Assembly (NCBI GenBank): GCA_028715985.1
Contig: JAQUQR010000007.1
Coordinates: 28,189 to 92,188 of the forward strand
Source of the DNA: Methanocellales archaeon
GTDB lineage: Archaea; Halobacteriota; UBA148
Length of the DNA stretch: 64,000 nucleotides
Direction: 5' to 3'
Shown: positions 46,546 through 56,212 of the stretch, one piece after another
Layout of the letters: every line of letters begins with the position of its first letter
How positions within the stretch are numbered: position 1 is the first letter of the stretch
Made by a program: the position numbers and the translations under genes
Notes under the pieces: generated by a model
What the model was told of the DNA's origin: nothing
Databases searched by the model: none
Seen by the model: only the letters and a program-made list of their open reading frames with translations

Positions 46546-47808
46546 ATGTCAAAAATTAACTTTTTTGCAAAAACCAATTTCAGAGGAGAAGGAAAAGTTT
46601 TCGGAATTAAAAAGGAAGATAGAAGGCTCCACATGTATGTCATTGGCAAAACAGGGATGGGGAAAACCAGCCTTCTTTTGAATATGATTTTGAATGATAT
46701 TTATGGAAATGAAGGTGTATGCTTCATTGATCCTCATGGAGATGCAGTAGAGAGAGTTTTAGATTATATACCAAAAGAGAGGATAAACGATATCATATAT
46801 TTCAATCCTGCCGATGTTGATCATCCGATTGCTTTGAATGTCTTGGAGAAAGTAGAGCCAGGAAGAAGGCATCTTTTAGTCTCAGGCCTGATTTCAGTTT
46901 TCAGAAAGCTCTACGCAGAATACTGGCATCACAGACAGGAACACATCTTGAGAAATACTATCCTTGCTTTGCTTGATTATCCTGGAAATAAAACCTTGCT
47001 TGACGTGTATAGGATGCTCAATGATTGGAGATATAGAAAGGAGATAGTAGATAAAATAAAAGACCCAATAGTTAGATCTTTTTGGAAAAATGAATTTCCA
47101 AAATATCTCTATCAGTTCAAAGGAGATGCTTTAACTCCTATCCAAAATAAGCTTGGGGGGTTTTTGTCCACTCCTTTGATAAGAAACATTGTCGGAAGAG
47201 CTGAAAGCAAAATTGATTTCAGATGGGTGATGGACAAAGGGAAGATTCTTCTTGTCAATTTGGCAAAGGGGAAGATAGGAGAAGATAATTCTTCTTTGCT
47301 TGGTTCTTTGATTATTACAAAGCTCCAACTCGCTGCAATGAGCAGAATTAACATCCCAGAAGAACAAAGAAAGGATTTCTACCTTTTTGTTGACGAGTTC
47401 CAAAACTTTGTGAGCACAGAGACATTTGGGGATATTCTCTCAGAATCAAGGAAATATAGGCTATGTCTGGCTTTAGCCCATCAATACATCGATCAATTGG
47501 ACGAAGAGCTGAGAAAAGCTATATTTGGAAATGTAGGAACTATCATAGCCTTCCTTATCGGAGCAGAAAATGGGGAATTCTTAAGAAAGGAATTCTATCC
47601 AGAATTTGACCGTGAGGACTTAATAAACCACGATAAATATCATGTTTATCTAAAGCTTGCCATAGATGGAAAGACCTCAAAGCCTTTTTCTGCGTTGACT
47701 CTTCCACCTTTCTATAGTTTCAAATTTCAAGGAAATAAAGATAAGATACTAAAAGTCTCTAGGCAGGGATATTCGGTACTGAAAGTAAAAACAGAGGAAA
47801 AAATATAA
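46546..47808 (+). CDS. VirD4/TraG-type DNA-pumping ATPase 1
   Basis: A 420-residue ATPase. Walker A is VIGKTGMGKTSLL near residue 34, Walker B is FYLFVDEFQNF near residue 279, with CFIDPHGDAVE and the AHQYIDQL helicase-like motif. It is a soluble TraG/VirD4/TrwB-type coupling ATPase (DUF87/TraM-recognition group) that moves DNA. The set lacks its own N-terminal membrane domain. It is the last plus-strand gene. A second ATPase of the same family lies at 52012-54279 on the other strand. Confidence 0.82.
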   Translation: MSKINFFAKTNFRGEGKVFGIKKEDRRLHMYVIGKTGMGKTSLLLNMILNDIYGNEGVCFIDPHGDAVERVLDYIPKERINDIIYFNPADVDHPIALNVLEKVEPGRRHLLVSGLISVFRKLYAEYWHHRQEHILRNTILALLDYPGNKTLLDVYRMLNDWRYRKEIVDKIKDPIVRSFWKNEFPKYLYQFKGDALTPIQNKLGGFLSTPLIRNIVGRAESKIDFRWVMDKGKILLVNLAKGKIGEDNSSLLGSLIITKLQLAAMSRINIPEEQRKDFYLFVDEFQNFVSTETFGDILSESRKYRLCLALAHQYIDQLDEELRKAIFGNVGTIIAFLIGAENGEFLRKEFYPEFDREDLINHDKYHVYLKLAIDGKTSKPFSALTLPPFYSFKFQGNKDKILKVSRQGYSVLKVKTEEKI

Positions 47809-47876
47809 GATTGAGCCTAAGTTAAATAAATATACATTGAAAGGAATGAAAGTATAATTATCTTTTTTCTTATTAA

Positions 47877-49028
47877 TTACTCAAAATTTGCGTATTTCTC
47901 AAATTTCCCCTCTTTAATTACTCCTTTTACAATGATTTGATTATTAAAGATTACCATATCTGCGGTGTATCCTATCTTAATTTTACCCAGTCTATCTTGG
48001 ATACCTAAAAATTCTGCTGGATATGTAGAAGCCATCCTGAGTGCTTCATCCTTTGAGATGCCGACTTTTTGAATGCAATTCCTAACAGCTGTCGCCATAT
48101 CTAAAGCTGAACCAGCAAGCGTTCCGTCTTTTGTGACGCACTTGCCATTAGAATAAGAAACCTCCAGAGTTCCTATCTTAAAGGTAGTAGTAGGCTTTCC
48201 AACGGGTGGCATAGCGTCAGTAACAAGAATTAATTTTTCTTGCTTGATTTTTTTAGCGACCCTAACTGAAGCGAAATGTACATGCATGCCATCAGCAATT
48301 ATTCCAGCCCAAATCTTATCTGTATCAAAAACAGCCCCTAAAACACCTGGTTCTCTGCCTACAAATTGACTCATTGCATTAAATAAATGTGTAGCGGAAG
48401 ATATTCCCCATTTAAAAGACTTTTTTGTTTGTTCATATGTGGCATCAGTGTGTCCAGCGGATACTATGATATTCTTCTTTCTTAGCTTCTCGATGTGTGC
48501 TTCTTCTACAAGCTCGGGTGCTAATGTCCAAAGTTTTATAACCCCTTCATCTTTAATAAAAACATCCAGTTCTTCATCAGATATTTGTTGGATAAATCTT
48601 TTATCGTGTACTCCGGCTTTGTTTTCATTTATATATGGCCCCTCAATGTGTAAGCCAATAACCCCATATTTGCGGTTTTCTATACATCTTTTTATTACTT
48701 CTATAGCTTGCAGCATCTTCTCGGTGGACACAGTAAAAATAGTAGGTAAAAAACTTGTAGTACCAAAACGTTTATGTGCTTCATAAATCGATGAAATACA
48801 TTCCTCAGTAGGATTTTCATTAAAAAGACATCCGCCGCCTCCATTTACTTGGACATCTATAAACCCAGGAGCTATTGATAGACCATTCAAATCAATCGCT
48901 TCTAACTCTTTAGGTATTTTTGAAAGCTCCACTATTTCTTTTATTTTATTGCCTTCAATAATTATGGCCTTATCATATATGATATTTTTACCTGTGTATA
49001 TATCACAGTTGACTAATGCGTATTTCAT
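47877..49028 (-). CDS. nagA: N-acetylglucosamine-6-phosphate deacetylase homologue
   Basis: A 383-residue amidohydrolase. IAPGFIDVQVNGGGG holds the metal-binding start, GLHIEGPYINENKAGVHD the Glu ligand, GHTDATYEQTKK and HLFNAMSQFVGREPG the His ligands and substrate loop, and LVTDAM the catalytic Asp. The normal substrate is GlcNAc-6-phosphate. The gene lies downstream of a sugar-type acetyltransferase and a large membrane protein, suggesting a role on an acetylated sugar. The ATG fits family N-termini; an ATG six codons earlier is possible. Confidence 0.85.
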   Translation of the reverse strand: MKYALVNCDIYTGKNIIYDKAIIIEGNKIKEIVELSKIPKELEAIDLNGLSIAPGFIDVQVNGGGGCLFNENPTEECISSIYEAHKRFGTTSFLPTIFTVSTEKMLQAIEVIKRCIENRKYGVIGLHIEGPYINENKAGVHDKRFIQQISDEELDVFIKDEGVIKLWTLAPELVEEAHIEKLRKKNIIVSAGHTDATYEQTKKSFKWGISSATHLFNAMSQFVGREPGVLGAVFDTDKIWAGIIADGMHVHFASVRVAKKIKQEKLILVTDAMPPVGKPTTTFKIGTLEVSYSNGKCVTKDGTLAGSALDMATAVRNCIQKVGISKDEALRMASTYPAEFLGIQDRLGKIKIGYTADMVIFNNQIIVKGVIKEGKFEKYANFE

Positions 49029-49069
49029 TTTATAATCTACTTCCATATTTTTATTATATTTAACCGCTA

Positions 49070-49633
49070 TTATAACCTTTGCTTTTTATATCTCGGCCTT
49101 TTTTTAATTGGTCTACATGGTTGACCATAACATACTGTTTTTGGTGGCATATCTCTTGTGACAACTGATCCGGCACCAATGATACAGCCGTCTCCTATGG
49201 ATATTCCATCTAGGACAATAACGTTTGCACCAATCCATACATCCCGTCCTATTTGTATACCCTTCGCTTCTTCTCCCTGAAATCTCATGGCCTCTCCTAG
49301 CGAGTGAATATGACTTGCCGCAGAAATATAGCATAGCCCTGCAATTATTGTGCAATCATTTATACTTACCCCGCCATGTCCTCCAATGAAACAATAAGGA
49401 CCAACAGTAACCCGATTACCTATCTTAATCCAACCGTCAAAAGATCTTAAAATTGAACCCGTTTTTATCTTGCTTCTAATTCCAATTGATATATGTGAGA
49501 GAATATTATCTGTAGCGTCTATCAATACATAGTCTTCAATAACCGTGAATGCCCCTATTTCTACATTTTTTTTACCTATGATATGAGCATGTCTAGATAT
49601 TTTAGGTTTGAATTCATGATACATAGAGGTCAT
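49070..49633 (-). CDS. Left-handed beta-helix (hexapeptide) O-acetyltransferase
   Basis: A 187-residue protein with many hexapeptide repeats (IGKKNVEIGAFTVIEDYVLI, IQIGRDVWIGANVIVLDGISIGDGCIIGAGSVVTRDMPP), as in maltose/chloramphenicol-type acetyltransferases, with the catalytic histidine likely in AASHIHSL. It overlaps the large gene upstream by four bases and precedes the deacetylase by about 40 bases. The opposite chemistry of acetyltransferase and deacetylase in one operon suggests turnover of an acetyl mark on a sugar. Confidence 0.87.
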   Translation of the reverse strand: MTSMYHEFKPKISRHAHIIGKKNVEIGAFTVIEDYVLIDATDNILSHISIGIRSKIKTGSILRSFDGWIKIGNRVTVGPYCFIGGHGGVSINDCTIIAGLCYISAASHIHSLGEAMRFQGEEAKGIQIGRDVWIGANVIVLDGISIGDGCIIGAGSVVTRDMPPKTVCYGQPCRPIKKRPRYKKQRL

Positions 49634-51891
49634 TTTTTTTCAACTTTAAATCTGGATTTTTCAACTTTAAATCTGGATTTCGAACCTAAAATTGTATATA
49701 CTAAAGTCAAAACAAATATAAGACCCATATGGTATTGATAAACGTCGATAAAAGCTCCTCTTAATATAGTCTCAATGGAGTCATCCCAATGAATGAAAGA
49801 TGAAGCTACGATGGTAAATATTAGATAAAGAGAGACTAAAAAATATGGTAATAGGAACCTATTTAGTTTCATTACTTTTTTACTTCTTGTAATTTGTTCT
49901 TCTAATTTGTCTATCTTATTGGATAATTCTATGTTATTTTCAATAACCTGTTTATTTTCACTTTTTAATTCTTCAAGAATTACTAATGCTTTTTTATCTG
50001 AAGATTTATATTTCTCAGTTTCTGAATAACTTTTGAGAGAGTCGATTGTTTCGTATATGGGAATATCTATTATATCTTCAAATTTTAGCCATGCCTGAAT
50101 ACATTTTAAGCTGGTACTTGCTTTATTATCCCATGGATATTCTGCATTATTTTTTTCTAATTGTTGTTCACGTAATGAATTTTGGATGAAAATTATCGAT
50201 TTAAATATGAGTGATTCAAGAGAAGTTTTTATTTTACTGTCTGTATAAGGGTCACTTTTTAAGGTGTCTAATACATCCAAAAGTACAGTTGTAGCACTAG
50301 CAGTAGTCGCGAGGTCTACCCAACACCCGTCATTTTGTAGTTTTTCAATGCGCTGTATAAGGGATAATAGGTGATCTTTATACCCGATACTAATCGAGGC
50401 TTTTAAATAGACTATCAAATCAATTTCGCTCAAATTCTTAACATCCAGAGATGATAGAATCTGTTGAAGTTCCAATTTTTCATCGACTGTTATTAAATTA
50501 ATTTCGTTTAGTATTTGGTAGGCAAGGGCTCTTTCTCTGTCTTCAAAGCCCGCTATGTGACCACGAACCCAATTGAGGGTTCTTTTGGTTTCTTCGGAAG
50601 TAGTACCAAGATATGTAGCTCTTAGCCACAAAAAAGCACAAGTAACTCCAAAAACTTCATCATAAGATCCGTCTCGATCATGCTCATTCGCAAGTTTAAA
50701 TACTCTCTCGAGTGTATTCAAATCAAAATGAGATTCTACCTCCTTTAATTGATTTAGAATTTGTAAAGATTCAATAGTGCTCCAAAAACTCCCATCAATG
50801 TATCCCTTATTTAGTTCATTTTGAATTTTAATTTCGCAGTCATATAACAGTCTAAGCGCGTATCTCTCTCTGCCCGCCACAAAAAATTTATATAATGATT
50901 GATCTGTTTTGTCAATCCCCATTAGTTTCATTTTACCTTCAAGTACAAAGTTTTCTATCAACGAATAGAGTTCTTTTCCAACGGTTTTTTTGTCTATAAA
51001 AGGATCAAAAATTAGTATAGTATGAACGCCAGTTTCAATATTTTTCTTTAAAATAGCCAAGTCTTGATCAATGTCATAGACTTTAAAAGGATATTTTTGA
51101 GATTTAAGACACTCAATAAAATACTCAAATGCAACGCTAGTGTTTTTGGAATCTTTCAATATGGCCGTGTTATGTTTTCCTTCTACGATATATGTTAAAA
51201 TATTTTGTAAGAATTTTGTTTGTTTCTGCCAATCAAGAGTTAAAGATGATAGTATTATTCGATATGGTTTAGATTCCTTAGAACTTAAAAAAAGGGGTCT
51301 TTGAACACCATTGGCATCATTATCGTAAAGTAATATATCCCATTCAGAATTATCCACTTGATCCCAATAATGCCAATATACTCCTCTTAAACTACGATAT
51401 GATAGACATTGTTTTTTGATTTGAGCTATATCTATCTCATTTGGATAGAGAAAACCAACATGTGTTTTTGTTATAGCAGTTGAGAATAGTTCTCCATCGG
51501 AAGATTTTTCATTTTTAAACCTTTCTATCGGCTGTACAGACTTCAAGGGGGGAGGGAGAAACTCAAGGGTTGTGTTTTTTGTTTGGGCAAGTCGTAACTG
51601 ATGAAGAATTAAACCCCCCTTTCCTCCTTCCAAAAAGCTTGAAAAAGCATTCATAAATTCAGGTGTAAATATCTCTTCACGTATAGTTTTGTCATTAAGG
51701 GCATTTGACGCGAAAATGATCGCATCAAACGTTTGTCGGTTTAAATTAGAAGCGAGGTCGTCTATATTTTGCGCGGTATATAAAACCACATTGTAATCGA
51801 GTTCTTCGATAAGTGGTCTGGCGTCAGCATACCCGTAATGTGACATCTCTGATTGATTCTGGACCAACGCTATATTCCACATATTTTCCAC
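49630..51891 (-). CDS. Large unknown protein: GATase-like head, helical toroid middle, C-terminal membrane anchor
   Basis: A 753-residue protein. The first 230 residues look like a class I glutamine-amidotransferase/ThuA-like fold (FDAIIFASNALN, GGLILHQLRLA) but without a clear catalytic triad. A second alpha/beta segment follows (about 230-340). The middle (about 375-590) is helical with alternating pairs like the alpha/alpha toroid of prenyltransferase-type proteins (FGVTCAFLWLRATYLGTTSEETKR). A coiled coil and two transmembrane helices end it. The last residues carry a duplicated SRFKVEK from a 21-bp tandem repeat. Function unknown. Confidence 0.6.
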   Translation of the reverse strand: MENMWNIALVQNQSEMSHYGYADARPLIEELDYNVVLYTAQNIDDLASNLNRQTFDAIIFASNALNDKTIREEIFTPEFMNAFSSFLEGGKGGLILHQLRLAQTKNTTLEFLPPPLKSVQPIERFKNEKSSDGELFSTAITKTHVGFLYPNEIDIAQIKKQCLSYRSLRGVYWHYWDQVDNSEWDILLYDNDANGVQRPLFLSSKESKPYRIILSSLTLDWQKQTKFLQNILTYIVEGKHNTAILKDSKNTSVAFEYFIECLKSQKYPFKVYDIDQDLAILKKNIETGVHTILIFDPFIDKKTVGKELYSLIENFVLEGKMKLMGIDKTDQSLYKFFVAGRERYALRLLYDCEIKIQNELNKGYIDGSFWSTIESLQILNQLKEVESHFDLNTLERVFKLANEHDRDGSYDEVFGVTCAFLWLRATYLGTTSEETKRTLNWVRGHIAGFEDRERALAYQILNEINLITVDEKLELQQILSSLDVKNLSEIDLIVYLKASISIGYKDHLLSLIQRIEKLQNDGCWVDLATTASATTVLLDVLDTLKSDPYTDSKIKTSLESLIFKSIIFIQNSLREQQLEKNNAEYPWDNKASTSLKCIQAWLKFEDIIDIPIYETIDSLKSYSETEKYKSSDKKALVILEELKSENKQVIENNIELSNKIDKLEEQITRSKKVMKLNRFLLPYFLVSLYLIFTIVASSFIHWDDSIETILRGAFIDVYQYHMGLIFVLTLVYTILGSKSRFKVEKSRFKVEKK

Positions 51892-52011
51892 CTCTTTGAT
51901 TAAGAATTATAACAAAATTTGCATCCAGCCGCAATTGCCTTTTATTTTAGCTGACAGTTATAGATAAAAAAAACGGTGTCAAGTTAAAAAGGTTTTCCCT
52001 CAAAGTCTAAA

Positions 52012-54279
52012 TCAGATTTTCACCTCAAACCAATCATGGAATTTGCTTTGCTTTAGCTCATCAATGCTGGCTATCTTAACTCTCAGGTCTTTGTCTGGCT
52101 TTTCCTTTCTCAAGCGAAATATTGTTTTTAAAGCCACTTGAATTATCTTTTTCTTTGCCACCTCATCGCTGGCTATCTCATAAATGACATTCGAGTATTC
52201 AAGGTTCTTCCTAATGTTCTTTTCTATCTGTTCCTTGGTTGAGCGGTGCTCGATCTCGATCCTCACTTCTTCTCCATCCTTCTCAGCAACGAGATCAGTA
52301 TAACCACGATGGCTTTCGCTCAAATCTGTCTCTATTTCATCTTCCTTTCTTACCTTGTAGCCTTCTGGCTCAAGCCACTCCTTTATTATTTCCAGAGCTA
52401 CAGATCTTGATAACTTTCCTCCGCCTCCCAGTTCGTTTATTGCCCTATCAGAAGGCATATCAAATTTCTCAGCAAAGGCTATTTCTCCCCACTGAGAGAG
52501 CCAGTAGCAAAAGCTTCTCCCTCTTTTTGTGAATTCAACCAATCCCTTACCCTCTGGTGGCAATTTTGATAGTTCATAGAACTTCTTCTTGAACTCAGAG
52601 TAATGGCGGGTTGAAGCTCCCATTAACTTTAATTTCTTGTTTGCCTCCTCAAAAATATCTGAAGCGTAATAGTTCCCAGTTCCAATGGCCCAGAGAATTG
52701 CCTTATCAAGATAATCCATTAAGGCGATTATCTCCTCTAAAGTTCTCGGCTTTTCCTCTTTTGCTTTAAAAACAGGTTTTTCCTCTGTCTTTATGATTCC
52801 TTTGTCTTTGACAAGCTCTTTTTCCCTTTCCCATCCCCTCCTTTCTAAAAGATATTTTTTGCCAAACTGGCATTTATCAAGGAGGACTTGATGCTCTTTT
52901 TGGTCAATTCCCAGTTCCATGTAAGGAGGTTCAACCTCAGCTGTGCTGATCGGGATTATCCCTCCTTCTAACTTGTGCTTTACATAGCAAACCCTTGCAG
53001 GAAGGCTCTGAAGGTCCTGTAAGTATCTCTCCCATTCTTCAGGATAGGAATAGTAGTCATAGTCAAAAAGCTCAGGAGAGAGCTTGAGTGCTTTCACCTC
53101 TGTTCCAGTTGTCTCAAAGGCTTCCCTGGCTAAGATCTCAGCATCTCTCCTTGAAACCCTGAAGTAGACTTGGATTCCGCAATTGGTCAAGATGGAATCC
53201 TGCAAATTCCTCGGAAGCTGAGAAAGATTCTGATGAGCCATGATTAGAGAAAGGGCATATTTTCTGGCCTCGCCAAGGGTTTCAATAAAGCTCTCAGTGG
53301 CAAAGTTCTGAAATTCATCCACGAACAGGAAAAAGGGCAACCTTTTCTCCTTTGGAATGTCTGATCTGGAAAAAGCAGCCATCCTTATCTTGGTCATGAA
53401 AAGGGAGCCTATTAAATCAGCATTTTCCTTCAGTCTTCCCCTGTCAAGTTTCAAAAGGAGTATCTTTTGGTCATCCATCATCTCTCTTAAGGAAAACGAG
53501 GATTTCTTAAAGGAAAACATCTCCCTGATCCTGTCGTCTGAAAGAAAGGCATTGACCTTGTTTAAGGTGGACTCCATCCACTCATCCCTTGTTTTTGGAG
53601 AGAGATTGTTGAACCTCTTGAAGTATTGCAAGGCAATGGGATGAGTAACCTTTTCCAAAGCATTCAATCTGAAATCCTCATCTGTCAAAAACAATGGAAG
53701 ATCAACCAAAGTCAGCTCAGCCTCTATCAAAGCGATAAATGAGTTTCGCAAGAGGTCTTCCATTCTTGCTCCCCAGCCTAAAACTTGGTAAGAGCCTTCT
53801 GCTCCCCAGATTTTTTTAAAAGCCTCAACCAGCTCAGCTGAAATCTCGGCAGATGAGATGCCTTCTATCTTTTCCAAAGGGTTGAAAGCCACAGTATATT
53901 TTGGGTCAGTAGGATCGATCAGAGTCACCCTTTCTTCTATTTCCTCTTCTGTCAAAGCCAGGGCAAGATAACCTTTTATGTCCTCAACAAGGTCTCCATG
54001 GGGGTCAATTATTCCAAAACCGTTTCTTTTGTATATATCCTGCCTGATCAGAAACTCCAGAAGCTTTGATTTTCCAGAGCCAGAAGCACCAACTACATAA
54101 AAATGAGTGGCTCTGTCTTTCTCTCTAATCTTTGCCACCTGGTATTCATTTTTGTTTTCCGAGAAATACCAGCCTAAGTTTAAAGTGTTTTCCTCTATGT
54201 CAGCTGTTTCTTCAATGCCTTCCTCTACCCGAGGCTCTTCTTTTTCCTCTGTCTTGAGTGCTCTGTCAATAAGTTTCAT
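52012..54279 (-). CDS. VirD4/TraG-type ATPase 2 with C-terminal nuclease-like domain
   Basis: A 755-residue ATPase. Walker A is GASGSGKSKLLE near residue 63, Walker B FFLFVDEFQNF, plus FGIIDPHGDLVED and LIMAHQNLSQL. After about residue 480 come a helical region, a winged-helix-like part, and a final domain with GYTDLVAEKDGEEVRIEIEHRS, which resembles a PD-(D/E)XK core. Its start is coupled (TAATG) to the membrane protein upstream. It may act as the coupling protein that moves DNA at the membrane. Confidence 0.82.
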   Translation of the reverse strand: MKLIDRALKTEEKEEPRVEEGIEETADIEENTLNLGWYFSENKNEYQVAKIREKDRATHFYVVGASGSGKSKLLEFLIRQDIYKRNGFGIIDPHGDLVEDIKGYLALALTEEEIEERVTLIDPTDPKYTVAFNPLEKIEGISSAEISAELVEAFKKIWGAEGSYQVLGWGARMEDLLRNSFIALIEAELTLVDLPLFLTDEDFRLNALEKVTHPIALQYFKRFNNLSPKTRDEWMESTLNKVNAFLSDDRIREMFSFKKSSFSLREMMDDQKILLLKLDRGRLKENADLIGSLFMTKIRMAAFSRSDIPKEKRLPFFLFVDEFQNFATESFIETLGEARKYALSLIMAHQNLSQLPRNLQDSILTNCGIQVYFRVSRRDAEILAREAFETTGTEVKALKLSPELFDYDYYSYPEEWERYLQDLQSLPARVCYVKHKLEGGIIPISTAEVEPPYMELGIDQKEHQVLLDKCQFGKKYLLERRGWEREKELVKDKGIIKTEEKPVFKAKEEKPRTLEEIIALMDYLDKAILWAIGTGNYYASDIFEEANKKLKLMGASTRHYSEFKKKFYELSKLPPEGKGLVEFTKRGRSFCYWLSQWGEIAFAEKFDMPSDRAINELGGGGKLSRSVALEIIKEWLEPEGYKVRKEDEIETDLSESHRGYTDLVAEKDGEEVRIEIEHRSTKEQIEKNIRKNLEYSNVIYEIASDEVAKKKIIQVALKTIFRLRKEKPDKDLRVKIASIDELKQSKFHDWFEVKI

Positions 54280-54938
54280 TAGCTAATGCCCAGAAATCCC
54301 TTTGATTTTCTGTCTATTTTGGAAACATCCTGGTTTAAATCCCTCATCTGTTTCTCCACTGCCTTGAGCAAAGAGTGATGGCAGTTGGTGACATAGGCGT
54401 TTAAATCCTGCTGATCAAAAAGGTCAAGGTCTGCCAAGGATAGCGGTATTAGTCTCACCATGGGAATCAGGGAAAGCACAGCATCAAGAAGCGAGGGCCT
54501 ATAGGTCAGATACCAAGAAACATCGAGATTGTTGCCATAGTCCCTTGCGCCAATAAAAGTTTGATAAGGATCGAGTTTTAGGTTTCCTTGGTCTGTGACG
54601 ATCAAGAAATCCCTTTTTGTTCCCAAAATGCCCCTTATGATTCCGGGAGCTATCTTATCCCTCTTCATCTCAATAGCAGGGGCTTTGCTTTCTTTGATAA
54701 AGTTCTCTGTATCCTGAAAGACTTGATCTGCCCTGCCATGCCCGTCCTCGATCAGAACCCCCCAGCTGTCCATTACCTGCTCTTTCCTCAAAATCCCTCC
54801 TGGCCTTAAGCCCAGATAAAGACCAGCTCCGATCATCAGAATCCCCAGGATAAACACCGAATCGCTCCCTGCTAAAGAGCCAATTAGAAAAAACAGAGTT
54901 CCAATGCCCACTAAAGCCCAGATTGCTACTTTTGACAT
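54279..54938 (-). CDS. Membrane protein coupled to VirD4-like ATPase 2
   Basis: A 219-residue protein with two N-terminal transmembrane helices (VAIWALVGIGTLFFLIGSLA and FILGILMIGAGLYLGL) and a cytoplasmic soluble part. Because its stop overlaps the ATPase start by one base, it may supply the membrane anchor that the ATPase lacks. No family is recognised. Confidence 0.65.
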   Translation of the reverse strand: MSKVAIWALVGIGTLFFLIGSLAGSDSVFILGILMIGAGLYLGLRPGGILRKEQVMDSWGVLIEDGHGRADQVFQDTENFIKESKAPAIEMKRDKIAPGIIRGILGTKRDFLIVTDQGNLKLDPYQTFIGARDYGNNLDVSWYLTYRPSLLDAVLSLIPMVRLIPLSLADLDLFDQQDLNAYVTNCHHSLLKAVEKQMRDLNQDVSKIDRKSKGFLGIS

Positions 54939-55176
54939 CCTATCCTCCTAATCATTTCTACTATGATTTTAAAAGAGGAGTTAAAACTTAAAATGCTTTT
55001 CCTGATAACGCCAAAAGTAGTGAAAAGGTAATTCTCATTTCTAGCATTCCAGCTATGATTTCTTTATATTACCTCCCTAAATTTAACTTTCTGAAATGCA
55101 TTTTTCAATCCTCAAGTTAACTCAAAATGTGGACTTTACACCCTCTAATCTCTTGGTTTATTTTCCCGCTTTCACT

Positions 55177-56076
55177 TTATACTTCAATTTGTTTGGGATC
55201 TATTAAAACTGGAGCAACAATACCCTGCTCAAACAAAAATGTTTGTTTCCAAGACTTGTAAGTATCCACATCTTCAGTGTATCTAACGTCAATAGTTAAT
55301 GATCTTCCATCACTAGTTTCCATCTTAGCGGTTGTTTCTCCCATAACGTAGGTGATATTAGCAGGTCCTATAAAAGCACTTTCATTAGCAGTAACATTTT
55401 TATTAATCGGATCGATAATTTCTAGCCGTATATCTTTTCCAATCGTTAGATTGAGTTTACTGTTTAATTTAAATTTTTCTTTTGTTGAAGAAGTTAATAA
55501 AATGGGTATTTCTACAGCAGGACCTCCAGCACGTACAGGAATTGGGTACGGAGAGCCTTCTGCACTCAATCTTGCATCAATCTTTTCTATAGCCCTAATT
55601 CTTTGAATCACTTCACCTTCTTGGACAAATATCAAACTAAATCCCAAATCTCTTTCTATGGTTGTATTAGACCCCAAACCCCAATATTGTTGCCTTACAA
55701 AAGCATCATCATCCGCAGTTCCACTGTTATAAACTTGTGATATACCCACTATAGTTAAACAAGTTTCATAATTTGAGTTATTTAGTACATATAATTTTAA
55801 AACTGATCCATAGATGACACTGACTTTTGGAGGATGATATTCATAAAATTCTTCTGTAATATTAGAGAGTTCTTGACTTATTTGATTTGATTTTTCTGTA
55901 ATACTAGCGAGTTCTTGACTTATTTGATTTGATTGAAATGCAAGAATAACCAACATAACTGTAGATATAGCCAACACAGCTGTAAAGATAACCAACAAAC
56001 GATTAGCGTTATTTTCACGCTTTGGTGCTTCTTGAATTGGCTCTTCCTTCTTTCCCTTAGTTTTATCTGCAACCAT
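55177..56076 (-). CDS. Signal-anchored extracytoplasmic protein with a heptad repeat
   Basis: A 299-residue protein. One transmembrane helix at about residues 26-47 (LVIFTAVLAISTVMLVILA) precedes a coiled coil with a duplicated SNQISQEL segment. The rest is beta-rich and carries several N-glycosylation-type NxS/T sites, so it likely faces outside. Function unknown; it could be part of the element's membrane complex or a host-surface effector. Confidence 0.6.
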   Translation of the reverse strand: MVADKTKGKKEEPIQEAPKRENNANRLLVIFTAVLAISTVMLVILAFQSNQISQELASITEKSNQISQELSNITEEFYEYHPPKVSVIYGSVLKLYVLNNSNYETCLTIVGISQVYNSGTADDDAFVRQQYWGLGSNTTIERDLGFSLIFVQEGEVIQRIRAIEKIDARLSAEGSPYPIPVRAGGPAVEIPILLTSSTKEKFKLNSKLNLTIGKDIRLEIIDPINKNVTANESAFIGPANITYVMGETTAKMETSDGRSLTIDVRYTEDVDTYKSWKQTFLFEQGIVAPVLIDPKQIEV

Positions 56077-56212
56077 CTTATATTATATAAAAAAATTCCT
56101 ATACTTTAACATTTCGCATTTAGGCTCTTAACATACGTTGCAAAATCCTTGTTTCTGATTAAACAAAAATAATTCTGTTCATTTATTACAAACTATAATG
56201 ATCTCCCACTAT

